Shown here: positions 1-11,815 of the stretch, in pieces | How positions within the stretch are numbered: position 1 is the first letter of the stretch | How the letters are laid out: every line of letters begins with the position of its first letter | NCBI GenBank assembly: GCA_948470475.1 | Contig: OX419339.1 | Location: forward strand, 18,091,075 to 18,155,074 | DNA length: 64,000 nucleotides | From: Galaxea fascicularis | Lineage: Eukaryota; Cnidaria; Anthozoa; Scleractinia; Euphylliidae | Direction: 5' to 3' | The notes under the pieces: model-generated | What the model saw: the letters and a program-made list of their open reading frames with translations, nothing else | Database searches by the model: none | Told to the model about the DNA's origin: nothing | Made by a program: the position numbers and the translations under genes

Positions 1-1106
1 CGTTTTTTGGGATGTCCGGCAAAAAACACGGTTGCCAAGGAGACTAAGTTGGGTTATGAGTTCGTCAAACTTTTGGGGCGGCCGACAGTTTCGTAGGCTG
101 GGTGATGAAATCATGCGACAAAACTCAGATCAAAAACTATAACCTTTCCACTCCCCCAAATGTAAGGTAAAAACGCATCTGTGTGTACTCCTTGGTCCTA
201 CACCTGGAATTTCAACTATGGTGGTTCGAAATAGTTTTCATTTTCCCGAGACAAGTTCTACAAATTATTTTCTAAATTGTTTCGTTTGGTTCATCGTATA
301 ACTATGAAATTTGGCACAGAAATAAAAGAAACATCTTAGATTCATTACATGCCATTTATAAAACGTGTCACCATGGCAACCATATGACGCACTCAGCTGA
401 GCCCCTAAAATCGCAATCTTTTATCTTATTTAAAAAAAAGGTCGGTGAAATCTTCTCAAACTTCTTTATTATGTGTTACCAGGAATGATCTTCAAAATAT
501 TTCAGTTTAAAAAAATTCTGTAGGGCAGATTAAGAATAAAACTACTTCATGATTATTGCTTTCTTAATTTTTTTCCCACTTACAGGATTTTTTAAAAGTC
601 GGGCTATATACGCAGCCAATTGATCTTAGTTGTTACCGGAAAAAGGAAAAAATCTACTGAGCGAAGCGGATATATAAGCTATTAAAGTTACGAAACTTCA
701 AAAATTTTGAGCATGCATGACAGGTCTTACTTTTTATAGATATGGTGTGTGTTGCTTACGCTCATGCACTTGGCTAAAAGCCCTTTTGAAGTCACACCAC
801 AACAACTCACATCTAAGCTTTGTGTCCCATTAAACCCAACACCGGATCGGAGCACATGCTTAGACAATGAGGCATACAAAACTGATTGACAGAATCACAA
901 CAAAAGATTATAAAAAAAGTCACACATCTTGTCACAGCCTCCTTAACCTTTTCTTTTTTCCTTTGAATTGACAACCCCTTCCCCTTTATAGTAAATTCTA
1001 AGCTTTAGATTTTCCAATAAAACTTCCATTGCAAAGATGAGTTCTGAGTTATATTGTCTCACAGATGACAACTCCCATGGGTGAGAAAGAATCTTCAGCT
1101 TTCCCA
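1..1106. other. AT-rich stretch without recognisable gene
   Basis: I see no exon, RNA gene or repeat boundary that I can support here. The only open frame (minus, near 943-1131) is short and resembles nothing I know. The right edge is set by the MITE that begins at 1107. Confidence 0.4.
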
Positions 1107-1318
1107 GAGGGTCCCCTATACGTTTTTTCATGAAACGTGATTGGGACTATTTTTTTCTCGTGAAACATGATTTAGGTTTATTTGTCCATTCGTGATTCGT
1201 GATTGCTGATATTTGCTTTATCGTGAACGTGAACGAATTTTGGGAATTATCCGTGACGCGTGAACAGTCTCAATATTTCTACGTGAATGCATTTTCCAAA
1301 GTGGTATAGGGGGCCCTC
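1107..1318. mobile_element. Short TIR element (MITE), 212 bp
   Basis: The left end GAGGGTCCCCTATACG is the imperfect reverse complement of the right end GTATAGGGGGCCCTC. The hexamer TTCCCA lies immediately outside both ends (1101-1106 and 1319-1324), which fits a 6-bp target-site duplication. The interior is AT-rich and repeats variants of CGTGAA and GTGAAAC. It has no coding capacity, so it must have been moved by another element's transposase. The superfamily is not clear. Confidence 0.65.
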
Positions 1319-1324
1319 TTCCCA

Positions 1325-3870
1325 TACATGTTGTCAGTGACATCAAATCTCCCAGTTAAAAACAATTTGGGGGTCTGTTTCACCTAATCTGCCACAACCT
1401 TTTATGGAAATTGAAGGAAATGTGTTTTCTATATTGTTGCTACAGAAGCGACTATTTGATTGGATGATCATTGTCATTGACTAACCATTCCAAAAATGCA
1501 AAAGTTAACTATTTAATGGAAAATGAACTGGGTAAGGGGTGGGAGCATGTGTCCAAAAGAAAAGAGGTCTGCCTCTCTGTTGCTAAATGCATGTACACAT
1601 ACATGTAAATGCTCAAAATTTGTTATTACTTTCAGATATAACTGCCTTTCTTTGTGTCTGGTTTTCAATTTGTTGCAGTCCACATATTCCCAGTGCTGTA
1701 TTAAAGCCATTTTAACAAGAAAGAAGCACACCAACAGCAAAATAACTGTGTATCCTTGAGAAGGCCTGGAAACCAATACATTTGTCACGACGTCCTTTGG
1801 CTGCATATTATTTTTTTGTTTTTTCCCTATGAGAAAACCTATCTCCGGAAAATTCTGTTTACTACTACCACACTTCATTGCCACAACAAGGATGTCAGAT
1901 GGTAGGTAACATGTTTCTGGTACTTGCTTCAGTAACTTTTGACAATAATGTACATGTAAGTGTATTACTGTATCAGGGACCATGCAGAGGGAGGAGCTGA
2001 GGGGGCCAGGGCCTCCCGACTTTTTGTGGAAAAATAATAATTTTATTAAAATACGTTTCTAAAGCCCTTTCACCGGATAATAATGGTCAGCTAAAGCTGG
2101 TAGACCTTGTGGGAAAACATCCAAGCCTGATGGAATAAGTCTTACAAATTAAACTGAGTTAGATTCATTCTAACCATTTTCAAAGTCAGCCCCCTCCCCT
2201 CAGCTGAAGAGGCAAGAGCGGACTCTGTACTTTAAAAATTACTCTGAGGGCCATGTGTATGCATGAAAGGAATGTTTTATCAATGACCCAGCCACTTCAC
2301 TGTGGTCTCCACAAAACTGCTAATTGAAGAACAGCCACCAAAAACTGACTTTGCCTGTTTTGGATAGAAGGGGCAACGTACTCTACAATATAAGATCTTG
2401 TTTTATTTTTTTAACACCAACTTTTAAAAGTCCTTTTGCAGCAAGGTTATTTGGCTCCAGAATAAAAACACAAAAGGCTAGAAAATCCCAGTTTGCTCTA
2501 TATACAAGGAAAGCTTAAACAATGTTTAAAATGGCTAAACAGTAAAAAAACTTATTCAGCTATCAAGTAACTTGGAATGAAGACTTCCTGGTAAAAAAAA
2601 AACTGCAGTGCTCAGTGCTACATACTCACAAAAAATATTATAATACATTCTAAAAAAGAACCTTTACATAACATACAATAAAACTTAAAATAGCACAGAA
2701 CACTGTCAAAATACAGTTGTGTAGGCACCAGTACAGCACCAATGCATGATCTTGGATCCAGAATCTATGTGAATAACTTAACACATACTGTACTAATTAA
2801 CAAGTCCATATCTAACATAACTTTGTAACTTTATAGGGTTCAATTAATTTACAGCAACGGCCAATAAGAAAGTACCTACAATACTTAAGTGCCCCTTTCT
2901 GAGATTTAGACGCACTGTATGTTTATTGAAAAATTGATCTGTAACACAAGAGATAACAAGTTTGCCTTGCACTTCAGAAAATTTTATATTCTGAGGGGAA
3001 ACCAGATACTACAAGTGTTCCCTATCCTAAGTTCAGCTACAGTATGTATCCATCACCAAAGCAATGAGTGACTGTGTCCTGTATATCCCATGGATGCCAA
3101 GATCACAACCTGAGACAGATGAGTTACCACTTACTTTTTTGTTTACTCTTATTTTTGTTTGATTACCTGTACCATAAAATACTTATATTTACTAACTGAA
3201 TTTAACAGAACATCCAGCAACTTATTCAAATATGATAACACCAACTTCAGTGTACTGTACATTTTCCACTGTGAACACCCATAGTCATGAATATTATTTT
3301 ACAAAATAATAATAATTACAAGCCAAAATACCATGGTGGTCAAAATCCCAAACCAAAAGGAATGAAAAACCAAGACTTAAAAGTATCAATCCTAGTAACA
3401 GCACAGTTTTGCCATGGACATGGTTTGGAACAAGTGCTAAGCAACCCTGTGTGGTGTTAGAATTTTAATCAGGAATTACTCCTTAACCTTTCCTGTTTCA
3501 GGGCCAAACATTTGTTTATCCAAATAAGCACTGAGTGATCATCAAGATCAAGCCTTTAGAGTGGCTGTACCTCAGAAATGTTCAATGGGAGAATATAAGT
3601 GCTTAAGACTCCTTCTTTCTCAAACAGGGCAGAACTCAAACATCTTGCCACACTGTACCGCAAACAGAAGCTCATTGCATTGGATGGTAAATTTAAACTT
3701 CTCTTGGGTGTTCAAGATAGCACTCATGAGTCTTCTGTTCTAAGTAATTTAAGTAAGAAAAGCCTAGTTTTACATGTATAGAATACATGCCATACTAACA
3801 CCTTCCATTTAGCATTAAACTATACGTGTAGCTGGCTTTAGTAACTGAACCTTTTGGTTTCTTGGGCTGT
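1325..3870. other. Intergenic stretch, possibly part of the MAF1 3' UTR or downstream region
   Basis: No supported exon is visible. A 156-codon minus-strand open frame (1513-1983) exists but has no recognised domain and no obvious splice context. The right part lies downstream of the MAF1 stop codon and is AT-rich, as expected of a long 3' UTR and flank. Confidence 0.35.
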
Positions 3871-4022
3871 GTGAAGGTGTATGTTGTGGTTCAGTGTTAT
3901 CCTTGCTTTAAATTCTATTTTCCTTTATTTTTGAATATCATAATATGTGATAATGAGCTGAAAGAAAGGAAAATAATATTTAAACCGAGGATAAAATTGT
4001 ACCACAACATATACATGTACAC
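3871..4022. mobile_element. Palindromic foldback MITE
   Basis: The arm at 3871-3926 (containing GTATGTTGTGGTTCAG and a TTTAAATTCTATTTTCC tract) returns as its reverse complement at about 3967-4022, separated by roughly 40 bp. The arms are about 75-80 percent identical by eye. The sequence would fold into a long hairpin. It carries no ORF. Confidence 0.6.
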
Positions 4023-4255
4023 TAAGTGTAATAAGAATGATTATAAAGAATGCCAATGAATAAGTATGGTGTGAAGAAATAATACAACTTACAATAAATT
4101 CCCATTTGATGAAATAACGTGTTATGCATAAGTACAACTAACAACAGCCTCCATGTGAAATTCCATTTTACCCATTAACACGTGTTTTAGACCCTTAATA
4201 AAAAAACTGCATTATTGGGACAAAAAAACCTTTCCTCAGAAAAACTCAACTTCAG

Positions 4256-7200
4256 TCATGCCTCTATTAACTGTTGTGGAGGTTGCTGATGGCAGCTAAG
4301 AAATGAGTATTGGAGAATTCCTAAACAAGATAAAAGAAACACAACTATTAAGTACACCACCATATAAAAAAAAATTGCTTACTAAAAATGAACTGCCTGC
4401 TCCAGCTCATAACCTGTCCCTATGGGGATCAAAACTCTGATAATAATATTGCTGTTAATAATAAATTTATAGCCACATACATCTACACTGTACCTGTGAA
4501 GGGAGGATTCCTCAAATTCTGTGTCCATGGGTTCCATTTCAAACTGTTCATTTTCATCAGATTGATATTGAGCACTTGGACTAATAAAATATTACTGTAT
4601 AATTAGCACACAAACTGTGACCAGCAGTCGATAATTTTACAAAGATGTAAGGTAATGCAGGGTTATTATTAGAAGCCAGGACCCAGGTACCAGCACCCAT
4701 GTACTCTAACTCGGTACCCACCTTTGCCATCAAGATATTGTAAAGGGCGAACCAAAGAAATTTCAGGGGTACCTGTCTATTAAGAATTCTATACCCTACT
4801 ATTTCTTCAATAAAACACCTGGTAGTGTATTGTTGCTAAATTAAATGATAGAGGAATACAGTAAAAGCTCAAAATCTTTTTAGATTGCATCCTCCTGTGA
4901 GCTGTACACCTTGAGAAATAAGTATTAAGTTCATTTAAATCAAAAGCAACTGTCTCTGATTGAATGGTATCCATAACAATCAAGACTACAACAAAACTCT
5001 AGAATCTGTTTGGTTATCAGTCTAATTGGACAGTGTGTGAGTCATGTTCAAGAAGCTGGACAGTATGTGTCATCACACATGCAGCAAGAGGACAATTAAA
5101 ATATGGTTTTTTACACATTTCGCTGTAAAAACTGTTGTCTTTCCTTTCTCTTACCTGTACTGTTTCATGAATTTTGTTTCTCAATAATATTATTGATAAC
5201 AGGACCTTGTGTCATCTAATTTGATTGGTTATCTTACTTGTGGTAAATCAAATTAGATTTGCTAATCCTTCGTACAGTGTATAAATACAGTTCAAATTGG
5301 ATGCCAGACCTCACCATTAATAACAATACTAATTAACGGTAACAAAATAATATGTACAGATGATGACTGATATCCAGGATCACTTTCAATATCTGCTTCA
5401 ATCAAGCATTTACTGTCAGGAATCTTCCGACTGCTTCCAACACAAAAGATTTTCCCGATAATCTTCACGTTAAGCCGACCAACAGACTCGAATCGCTTTA
5501 CTAGTCTTTTAATGTCCCAACTCGAAAAATTCAAAACCCTCTATCACACATCCACTCGCACATGGTTTTTCTTTCCTTTTTTAGAATCCTAAACTTACAT
5601 CATGTGATTACAGCTTATCACTAGAGCAACAAAGAACAAAAGGGAACAAAGTTCACTTTCACAGCGTGACACTCACACATTCCATTTTCCAACATTACAG
5701 ACTTCAGTACAAGGGAGAGATTATAATAACATCTCTTATAGCTTTTATTCTATACACTGTAACTGACAGCTCTGTTTGCCAAGTACAACCAAAAAAGGAT
5801 GTCTCACTGGAAAAAGCTAGAGTCACAACAAACATCATAAGTCTCACCTGGTTGCCCTGCATGTAAAGAACAAGATTCTTTTCATCTTCTTGTTATAGAA
5901 GAAATAGTTGAAGGACCAGAGGCTGCCTTCCTCACCGTAGGGGTCCGAGTCAAGGTCAGGGTTATAGCTGCATTGTAGACAGGAAAATCCATTAGTGTTT
6001 ACTGATCACCTTTTCACTCCCCAGATCTGATTATTAATTCTCCGTTCTACTGTAGTAGCTATACAGTGCCTGGGAGAGTAGAATCTGGGAGTTATATCAA
6101 GATAACACCCTCAGGTTGGTAAATTTGTCTATTCTTATCACCCATCTGCTGGATATATTTATATGATAATGAGAGAAGTTATGCTAATCACTTTTGATCA
6201 TCATTTACATCCAATACATTATTTTGTTACAAATTACACATTCCCTTCAATAAATACTTATGTCAACAACAAGTTACTGTACGAAGTCTTCAATAAGCAG
6301 TCCTCCACTTTTGACTAAGCCCACAATAAACTGAAAATGTAGGTGAGTTCATACACTGCACTTTCATTTATTGTCAATTTTGACCAGAGAATTCAAAGGC
6401 ACACCAGCCAATAATATTATTGTAAAGGGTGAAATTTAACCACCTTCATGTAACATGCCACGTATCAATCACTCAGTGCAGAGATAATGATGCTTCAAGA
6501 ATCACCAAGTGCACTACTGGCTCATGCAATCCTTACATCTACAAATCACCCTTCTAAATACTTCCATTGGTTGCTTGACTACAGCTGCAGGGCACATTCT
6601 TCAAATGTAAGTTACAGTTTTTTATTTGTTATCACTTACCTGAAGATGTTACACTCTACAAGATTAATCTCTTCATCCACAGCAGCCCATAATCCAGTCT
6701 TTAGGGCCACAAAAGACTCTCCAATAATTGCTGACAAGTTTCCATTGATTGCATCAATGACAAGCTGCAGATTTGGCTCACGGGAAAACTCATGAGATTT
6801 TACATTGCTGAAGTCATAATCTGGATTAAATGATGCATTCAGCGTAGAAATCAAATAGAACAACATCTTGCGACTGATTGTGTCACACAGTACAGCTTCT
6901 TCTTGGCTCCCTGTACTTGTTGTTCTCTGGCGTGCACTGGCCAGGATACCGGGGTAATTGCTGTTGGTTGGTGATACGCTACAAGGGTTGGTAGTTTGAG
7001 GAGGTGATAATGCCTGAAGTTCATTGGGTCCACTGCCTTCGTTCAGTGTTTTGTACAGTTTCTTGTCACTACCAGCCATCTTGCAAGAATAACTTTCAAT
7101 TCTAAAAGAAAGTAACAAGAAGTAAGCAAGTAAGTAACTCTATTAACATGTCTTCTAGTTTACAAGAAACTAATTGGAGACACCTAAAGTATCTAAGACA

Positions 7201-9895
7201 AATAAGGTTAGAAGTTAATAAAAATAGTAAATCCCTCCCACCTGTTTCGAATTAGAACTCAAATATCTAAGATCTCTAACTAAGAATGTTAATAAATACT
7301 AGAGTTACAAAGTATAAAAGCTAATAAAACAATACAATCCTTATCTAAGTGTTACATAAAAAACAATCTTTACAGGAGAAAGACAGGTTTGGTGCAAGCA
7401 TAGAGACAACGAGGCTTTTCTTACATGTAGCTTAAAGCCCATACAAATGTGCATACATGTACATGTACATATTTCACTTCCATGGAGCAGTACTTCCAAT
7501 GGGGCCTGGCACCCACCCAAGCTCTGGCGGGTATTCTCTTGAAAGTCGGCAGGCATTTTACCGCATTCAAGTTGAAAATTCAGTTGAAATTCTCCTGGGC
7601 TTATCATATTACTCCGGCAGGTGCTGTTCTGAGGTAGTCACCTACTTCAAATTGTATTGAAAGCACTGCAAGGAGACACAGTAATTCCAAGTAGTTCAAG
7701 GTCATTCTCTTGTAAAAACAAATGCTGTGCAGTGTGATTAATCAGGTCAGCCCAAGCTATCTTTCTTTTCTTCAAAATTTGAGCCTCTACCAAGCTCCCT
7801 GTTGGTTGATCTAACTTGCACGTAGCCAGGAAATCTTTCCAAGTAAAATGTCGTGTTGTGGAAAACATATTTATGATATTGATGTTGCAGTTGTTTTTGT
7901 TGGTCCAAAACAAATCAAATCCCGAGAAACAAACAACTCAGGCAACCCATGCTACATACTAATCCATATTCGATCTGATAACTTGACTTTCTTGACAAGG
8001 TTTATACGAATCGAATTCATTTAAAGATACCAATGAAAATTAAGGTTATTAACATCGATAAAAAATGTCCAAGGAGGCAAAATATCAGCTAGACTTACCG
8101 TTCCACTGCTCACCGAGAGAGCTTACCCGTCTACACTCTTCTTTTTTCAAACAACAAAGAATCATGGTCGAGGAGAAAAGGAATGAAAACAATAACAACA
8201 ACAACAAAACATAACGAAAAATAGGTACCCAATGGGTACATGTGTCTGCTGCAATAGGCATTACAGTGACGGTTAGTACTAGTATTTCTATGAAATGCCC
8301 ATTGCGAACTAGGGAATGACTGTAAGGGCACTTTCTCAGCATAAGCTATGACATTAGTATGCTGAGACTTCCGTGGGAAGAGAATGTGTACACTTTTAAT
8401 AGCAGTGACTGCATTTTCATCTATTGTGAGGAAGCAAGAAATGCAACTTGCAGTTGAACCATGTACTTTACTGACTCTATGTAAGTATGTTTACAGTAAT
8501 AAAGAACTGTAACAGGCCGTTAACAACGGGTGTTACGGAAAGTAAGACCCCCGAAAACTAAGACCTAAGACCTAAGACCCCATCTTAGTTTTAAGTATGA
8601 AAACTAAGACCCCCTAAAAATTTTAACTGTCAAATTATGAGGTGCACAATAATTTCAAATGTTAACTTACTTCGCATTTGACCTTTCCCTTTGCAAGAGC
8701 GCGATTGAGAACTGTTTGTTGCAACTCGGTATGTTGTTTAACCATTCATGAGGATAAACCGTGGGAAAACCCTGCTAGTACGAGATTTCAAGGCTGGATA
8801 TTACTCGAGAAGGTTCCGGGATCACACAGAAGTCAAATTCACAACACACGTCCGTTCACTGTTTCCGCTGTTGACCGTAGGGTTTGCGTGACCAAATCAT
8901 TGCAGTATCAACTGAATAATCTGTTACCAAAATCTTCGCCGGGAAAACATCTAATTATGCTTAAACATCAGCATAAAGGGAGAGACATTCTGCACTCGAT
9001 TTAAACTCAGTAACTGCTGAAAATAGTGAGCAGTGCTTGTACATTGAATAGAGTCTTAGTTTTCGTAGTACGAAAAGTAAGATGGGGTCTTAGGTCTTTA
9101 TAGGTCCTAGGTCGTAGTTTTCGGGGGTCTCAGTTTTCGTAACACCCCGTTAACAACATAAGGGATTCGACAAATGTTGGACTAACGACGACATTTAGAT
9201 GGTTACAATATAAACGGTTGAAATAACAGTAACGCTAGTTAAAAAACACTACACAATTTCAGGGAAATCCCGCTTGCCTGGAAAGCACACAGCGTAATCG
9301 ATCGTGCGTGTCAGTTTCTCATATTCGATTGGTTCTGATCTGTTTTCTGTTCGGGAACCGAAATATATCCGAGAAACAATTGATTGGTATTACCGATTGT
9401 AAATACTTTATGTAAAGCATCACGAAGACGAAACCTCAATAAGACCTTATGAATAATCTCGAACACTTTGTGCTATATGAAGTAGTTATCGCCCGCTAAC
9501 AGCCTATCATTGTGTCTGTGCATTTTTATGCAGCAGACACAAAAATTAAACGGGATAAATTATTTTGTCACCAACTGAACTGTTGAATCAAAACAAATTA
9601 CAAGATCGTTTGAGGTACATGAGATTACAAATCACCTGACAGTGTAAGCTTTACAAAATAATAAAGCTTAAGCAGTGTAAAAACTTACTCGTTACCTCGG
9701 ATATCAGAAAACTAAACCAAATGCAACCCCAAATCACCTTGACATTTAAGCTTAACAATACAAGATTGTAGCTTTTTCGCATCCCAGTCACCAAATGAAA
9801 CCATCTTCTCACCTCCCATCAATCTGACTCTCTCCTGTATTAGTAGAAATAGCTGCACTTAGCGTATCCAACCTGGCGTTTTCCAAAAGCTTCAT
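4256..9895 (-). CDS. MAF1: MAF1 homolog, repressor of RNA polymerase III (5 exons)
   Basis: MAF1 binds RNA polymerase III and TFIIIB and shuts down tRNA and 5S transcription under stress downstream of TOR signalling. The coding exons, in order of transcription, are 9813-9895, 6640-7101, 5848-5967, 4494-4580 and 4256-4295. All introns are GT-AG, the phases agree, and together the exons give 263 residues against about 256 in human. Exon 1 begins [10 protein letters not shown]. Exon 2 holds [10 protein letters not shown], the ALSPPQT phosphosite region, the FNPDYDFS box, HEFSREPNL and [13 protein letters not shown]. Exon 3 holds [16 protein letters not shown] and [18 protein letters not shown]. 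Exon 4 is acidic, as in the family's tail. Exon 5 is short and the least certain. Intron 1 (2.7 kb) contains a 621-bp TIR element. Confidence 0.93.
7647..7913 (-). other. Unrecognised open frame inside MAF1 intron 1
   Basis: This open frame has an 88-codon span with a stretch (internal Met followed by [17 protein letters not shown]) that looks more protein-like than its surroundings. I recognise no domain and see no convincing splice partners. It could be chance, a remnant of an insertion, or an alternative exon. Confidence 0.15.
8528..9148. mobile_element. 621-bp TIR DNA transposon with 9-bp target duplication
   Basis: The left end starts GGGTGTTACGGAAAGTAAG and the right end is the reverse complement of GGGGTGTTACGAAAACTGAG. 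The inverted repeats run about 90 bp and contain repeated AAGACC and GAAAACTAAGACC modules. The 9-mer GTTAACAAC flanks both sides exactly (8519-8527 and 9149-9157). A 9-bp duplication with long TIRs suggests a Mutator-like or Merlin-like non-autonomous element. The interior open frame (8678-9004, +) has no recognised domain. It lies in the first intron of MAF1. Confidence 0.8.
9158..9812. other. Proximal part of MAF1 intron 1
   Basis: The stretch between the TIR element and MAF1 exon 1 is AT-rich and holds no exon or repeat I can name. Confidence 0.4.
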
Positions 9896-10045
9896 ATTTT
9901 GCACCTCTTTGTCAGTCCGATAGGAACGAGCGCTTAATCGTCTGCTGAACAAGCTCTCTTCGTGATCTTAAGCTTAACAATGTATCTGTTGCTTTCCCAA
10001 TCGCTTACTGCACGAACTAACAAACAAAATCTTGCTAAGTGAGCA
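9896..10045. promoter_or_regulatory. Possible bidirectional promoter between MAF1 and the 10046 ORF
   Basis: Only 150 bp separate the MAF1 start codon (minus) from the next plus-strand start codon. No TATA box is obvious. The call rests on the divergent arrangement alone. Confidence 0.3.
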
Positions 10046-10534
10046 ATGTCGGGGCTTTCTTCCACTTTGGGCGCCAAACTTTTCCACAAAGAAGTCGAGG
10101 AAAGGACTCCGCTCGCTCGGATGCATGAAGATTCAATCGCTGTGCTTCAAAACACAAAAAACTTTGTCCACAGTACAGTGAACCGATACCTAGTAACCAG
10201 GTTTATGGACAACTTTACTGACTCCCGAGACTGGATCGGTTTGAACAAAGCCAAAGACTATACTTATGTTCAACCAACAACAAAATGGCGCATATTTATG
10301 TTTCGCACTGATGTACACGAAAGAACACCGAAAGATGACGTCATCTCGTCACAGGTGTGTGCTCCCAAAAAACACGCGCGTTGTCAGCTATCTGTTTCAA
10401 GAAGTACCGACAACACAGAGAAACAACTCCTTATCCTCAAAACGATACATTCTGTTTCAACAAGTACCACAACACATAAGAATAAAGCCAAACATAGCCA
10501 AAACGAACAAAGCCAAAACTTATACTTATGTTGA
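10046..10534 (+). CDS. Unrecognised ORF divergent from MAF1
   Basis: This 162-codon frame starts MSGLSSTLGAKLFHKEVEER, 150 bp upstream of and divergent from MAF1. The first 70 residues read like ordinary soluble protein. I recognise no family. From about residue 70 the frame enters a tandemly duplicated DNA segment, so the C-terminal half (KDYTYVQPTTKW) is likely repeat-derived or noncoding. The true gene, if any, may be only a first exon ending before 10243. A chance frame in a promoter region is the main alternative. Confidence 0.3.
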   Translation: MSGLSSTLGAKLFHKEVEERTPLARMHEDSIAVLQNTKNFVHSTVNRYLVTRFMDNFTDSRDWIGLNKAKDYTYVQPTTKWRIFMFRTDVHERTPKDDVISSQVCAPKKHARCQLSVSRSTDNTEKQLLILKTIHSVSTSTTTHKNKAKHSQNEQSQNLYLC

Positions 10535-10707
10535 ACCAACAACAAAATGGCACATATTTATGTTTCACACTGATGTACACGAAAGACCGAAAGATGACGT
10601 CATCTCGTGCCCCCCCCCCAAAATACACGCGTTGTCAACTATCTGTTTCAAGAAGTACCACAACAAATAGGAATAAATCCTTATCCTCAAAACGATACAT
10701 TAGCTCT
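10243..10707 (+). repeat. Tandem duplication, two copies of about 200-215 bp
   Basis: Copy A (about 10243-10456) and copy B (about 10505-10707) share long blocks such as CAACCAACAACAAAATGG, TGTACACGAAAGA, AAAGATGACGTCATCTCGT, CTATCTGTTTCAAGAAGTAC and TCCTTATCCTCAAAACGATA. Copy B has a run of nine C where copy A has a different spacer. A third partial piece (TTCAACAAGTACCACAACA) lies between them. Each copy holds TGACGTCA, a CRE-like palindrome. Confidence 0.85.
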
Positions 10708-11116
10708 TACGGCCGTTCTCCCCTCCCCACCCCCACCTTTTCTCTGGTCCCTTTCTCCACTAACCTGCTTGGCAGGCGCACAAAGGGGTTGCTCGTCTTT
10801 CTCCCTTTCGCTCTCCTTCTCCTTTTAACGCCTGCCACACAGGCCATTTATCTACAAAACAATCGCTGAGACGCCATGTATAATTTATATACATTATTAT
10901 TTATTGATATCGATAAACACGACAGCGAACGTTTCGTTCATAAGTCGAGATTTTCTCTTGAGCTGTTTGACATTTGCTTGTAATGAAGTTCTGCCGGAGG
11001 AATGCTTCGTCTTCTGGTGTTGCTTCATCCAAGATTTATATGTGGATGTGGAAATTGCTGCAAGAAGTAAGAAAAATATACATTTACTTCAGCGGTCAAC
11101 CATACAAAAAAAATGT
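10708..11116. other. No gene seen
   Basis: The stretch holds a pyrimidine-rich tract (10710-10840) and AT-rich sequence. The short open frames are unrecognised. Confidence 0.35.
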
Positions 11117-11202
11117 AATAGGCCATTTTTCCGAGTTCATGTCTGCCTCCTCTTCAAAGCGAGTCTAAGTGCGAAGTTTTTATTATGAAAATTAGTTTTC
11201 AT

Positions 11203-11204
11203 TC

Positions 11205-11246
<42 letters not shown>
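11203..11246. repeat. (AAT)n microsatellite, LINE 3' tail
   Basis: About 14 uninterrupted AAT/ATA units end the nested LINE copy. Confidence 0.95.
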
Positions 11247-11247
<1 letters not shown>

Positions 11248-11760
11248 TTTATTTAAGTCTCAAATCTTATAGCCGGGCACATGTGCCCTACTAATCAGGG
11301 AGACAAAAAGAAAGAAAACAAAAATACAATAAATCTAGTTTACAGTTCAATGCTAAGAAATATAAGTGTATGTACATATATATAGTTAAAAAGTTAGAAT
11401 CAGGTCAAGTATGTTAAGTCAAGTTTTCTAATTTTGTTCTTAAAAGCAATGACAGAAGGTTCCGATCTTATAACTAAGTTTGGACCACAAATGAGGCCCG
11501 AAGTATCTAAGGCTGTTCTTACCGTACTTCACTGTGTTAAAACTGTTTATTGAAAAATCAGTATTTCTGAGATTGTATTTGTGATTTGGACGAGTAAATA
11601 AGTCTATGACAGTTTTTGGTAGCAACTTATACATAAATATTGCAATGTTTTGTAATCTTCTGTTATCAAGGTGGTTAACTTAGCTCTCTTTAGTAGTTCC
11701 TCGTAAGGTGAATTGTAGTCACCGTATACAGCTCTCAATACTCTTTTGTAAAGTAGAACT
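11203..11760 (-). mobile_element. LINE 3' tail (RT C-terminal region), nested in a foldback MITE
   Basis: On the minus strand, frames read RVLRAVYGDYNSPYEELLK, then after a frameshift MYKLLPKTVIDLF, then YNLRNTDF and NSLRYFGPHLWSKL. This is the characteristic tail downstream of the reverse transcriptase in CR1/L2/RTE-like LINEs. The element ends in an (ATT)n tract at 11203-11246, the usual 3' tail form of such LINEs here. It is 5'-truncated and frameshifted, so inactive. Confidence 0.8.
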
Positions 11761-11815
11761 AATTACCATCACAAAAACTTCGCACTTAGACTCGCTTTGA
11801 AGAGGAGGCAGACAT

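Larger units (their letters stand above)
11117..11815. mobile_element. Foldback MITE (copy A) split by a LINE tail
   Basis: The left arm 11117-11204 (AATAGGCCATTT, then TTCAAAGCGAGTCTAAGTGC) and the right arm 11761-11815 (CACTTAGACTCGCTTTGAAG) are inverted copies of each other. The intact copy B at 38282-38454, read in reverse, contains both halves joined with about 15 extra central bases. This shows that the DNA between 11203 and 11760 was inserted into the centre of the element. Confidence 0.8.

Noticed and set aside
6487..6795. Plus-strand open frame of 102 codons
   Set aside because: It overlaps MAF1 exon 2 on the opposite strand and has no domain.
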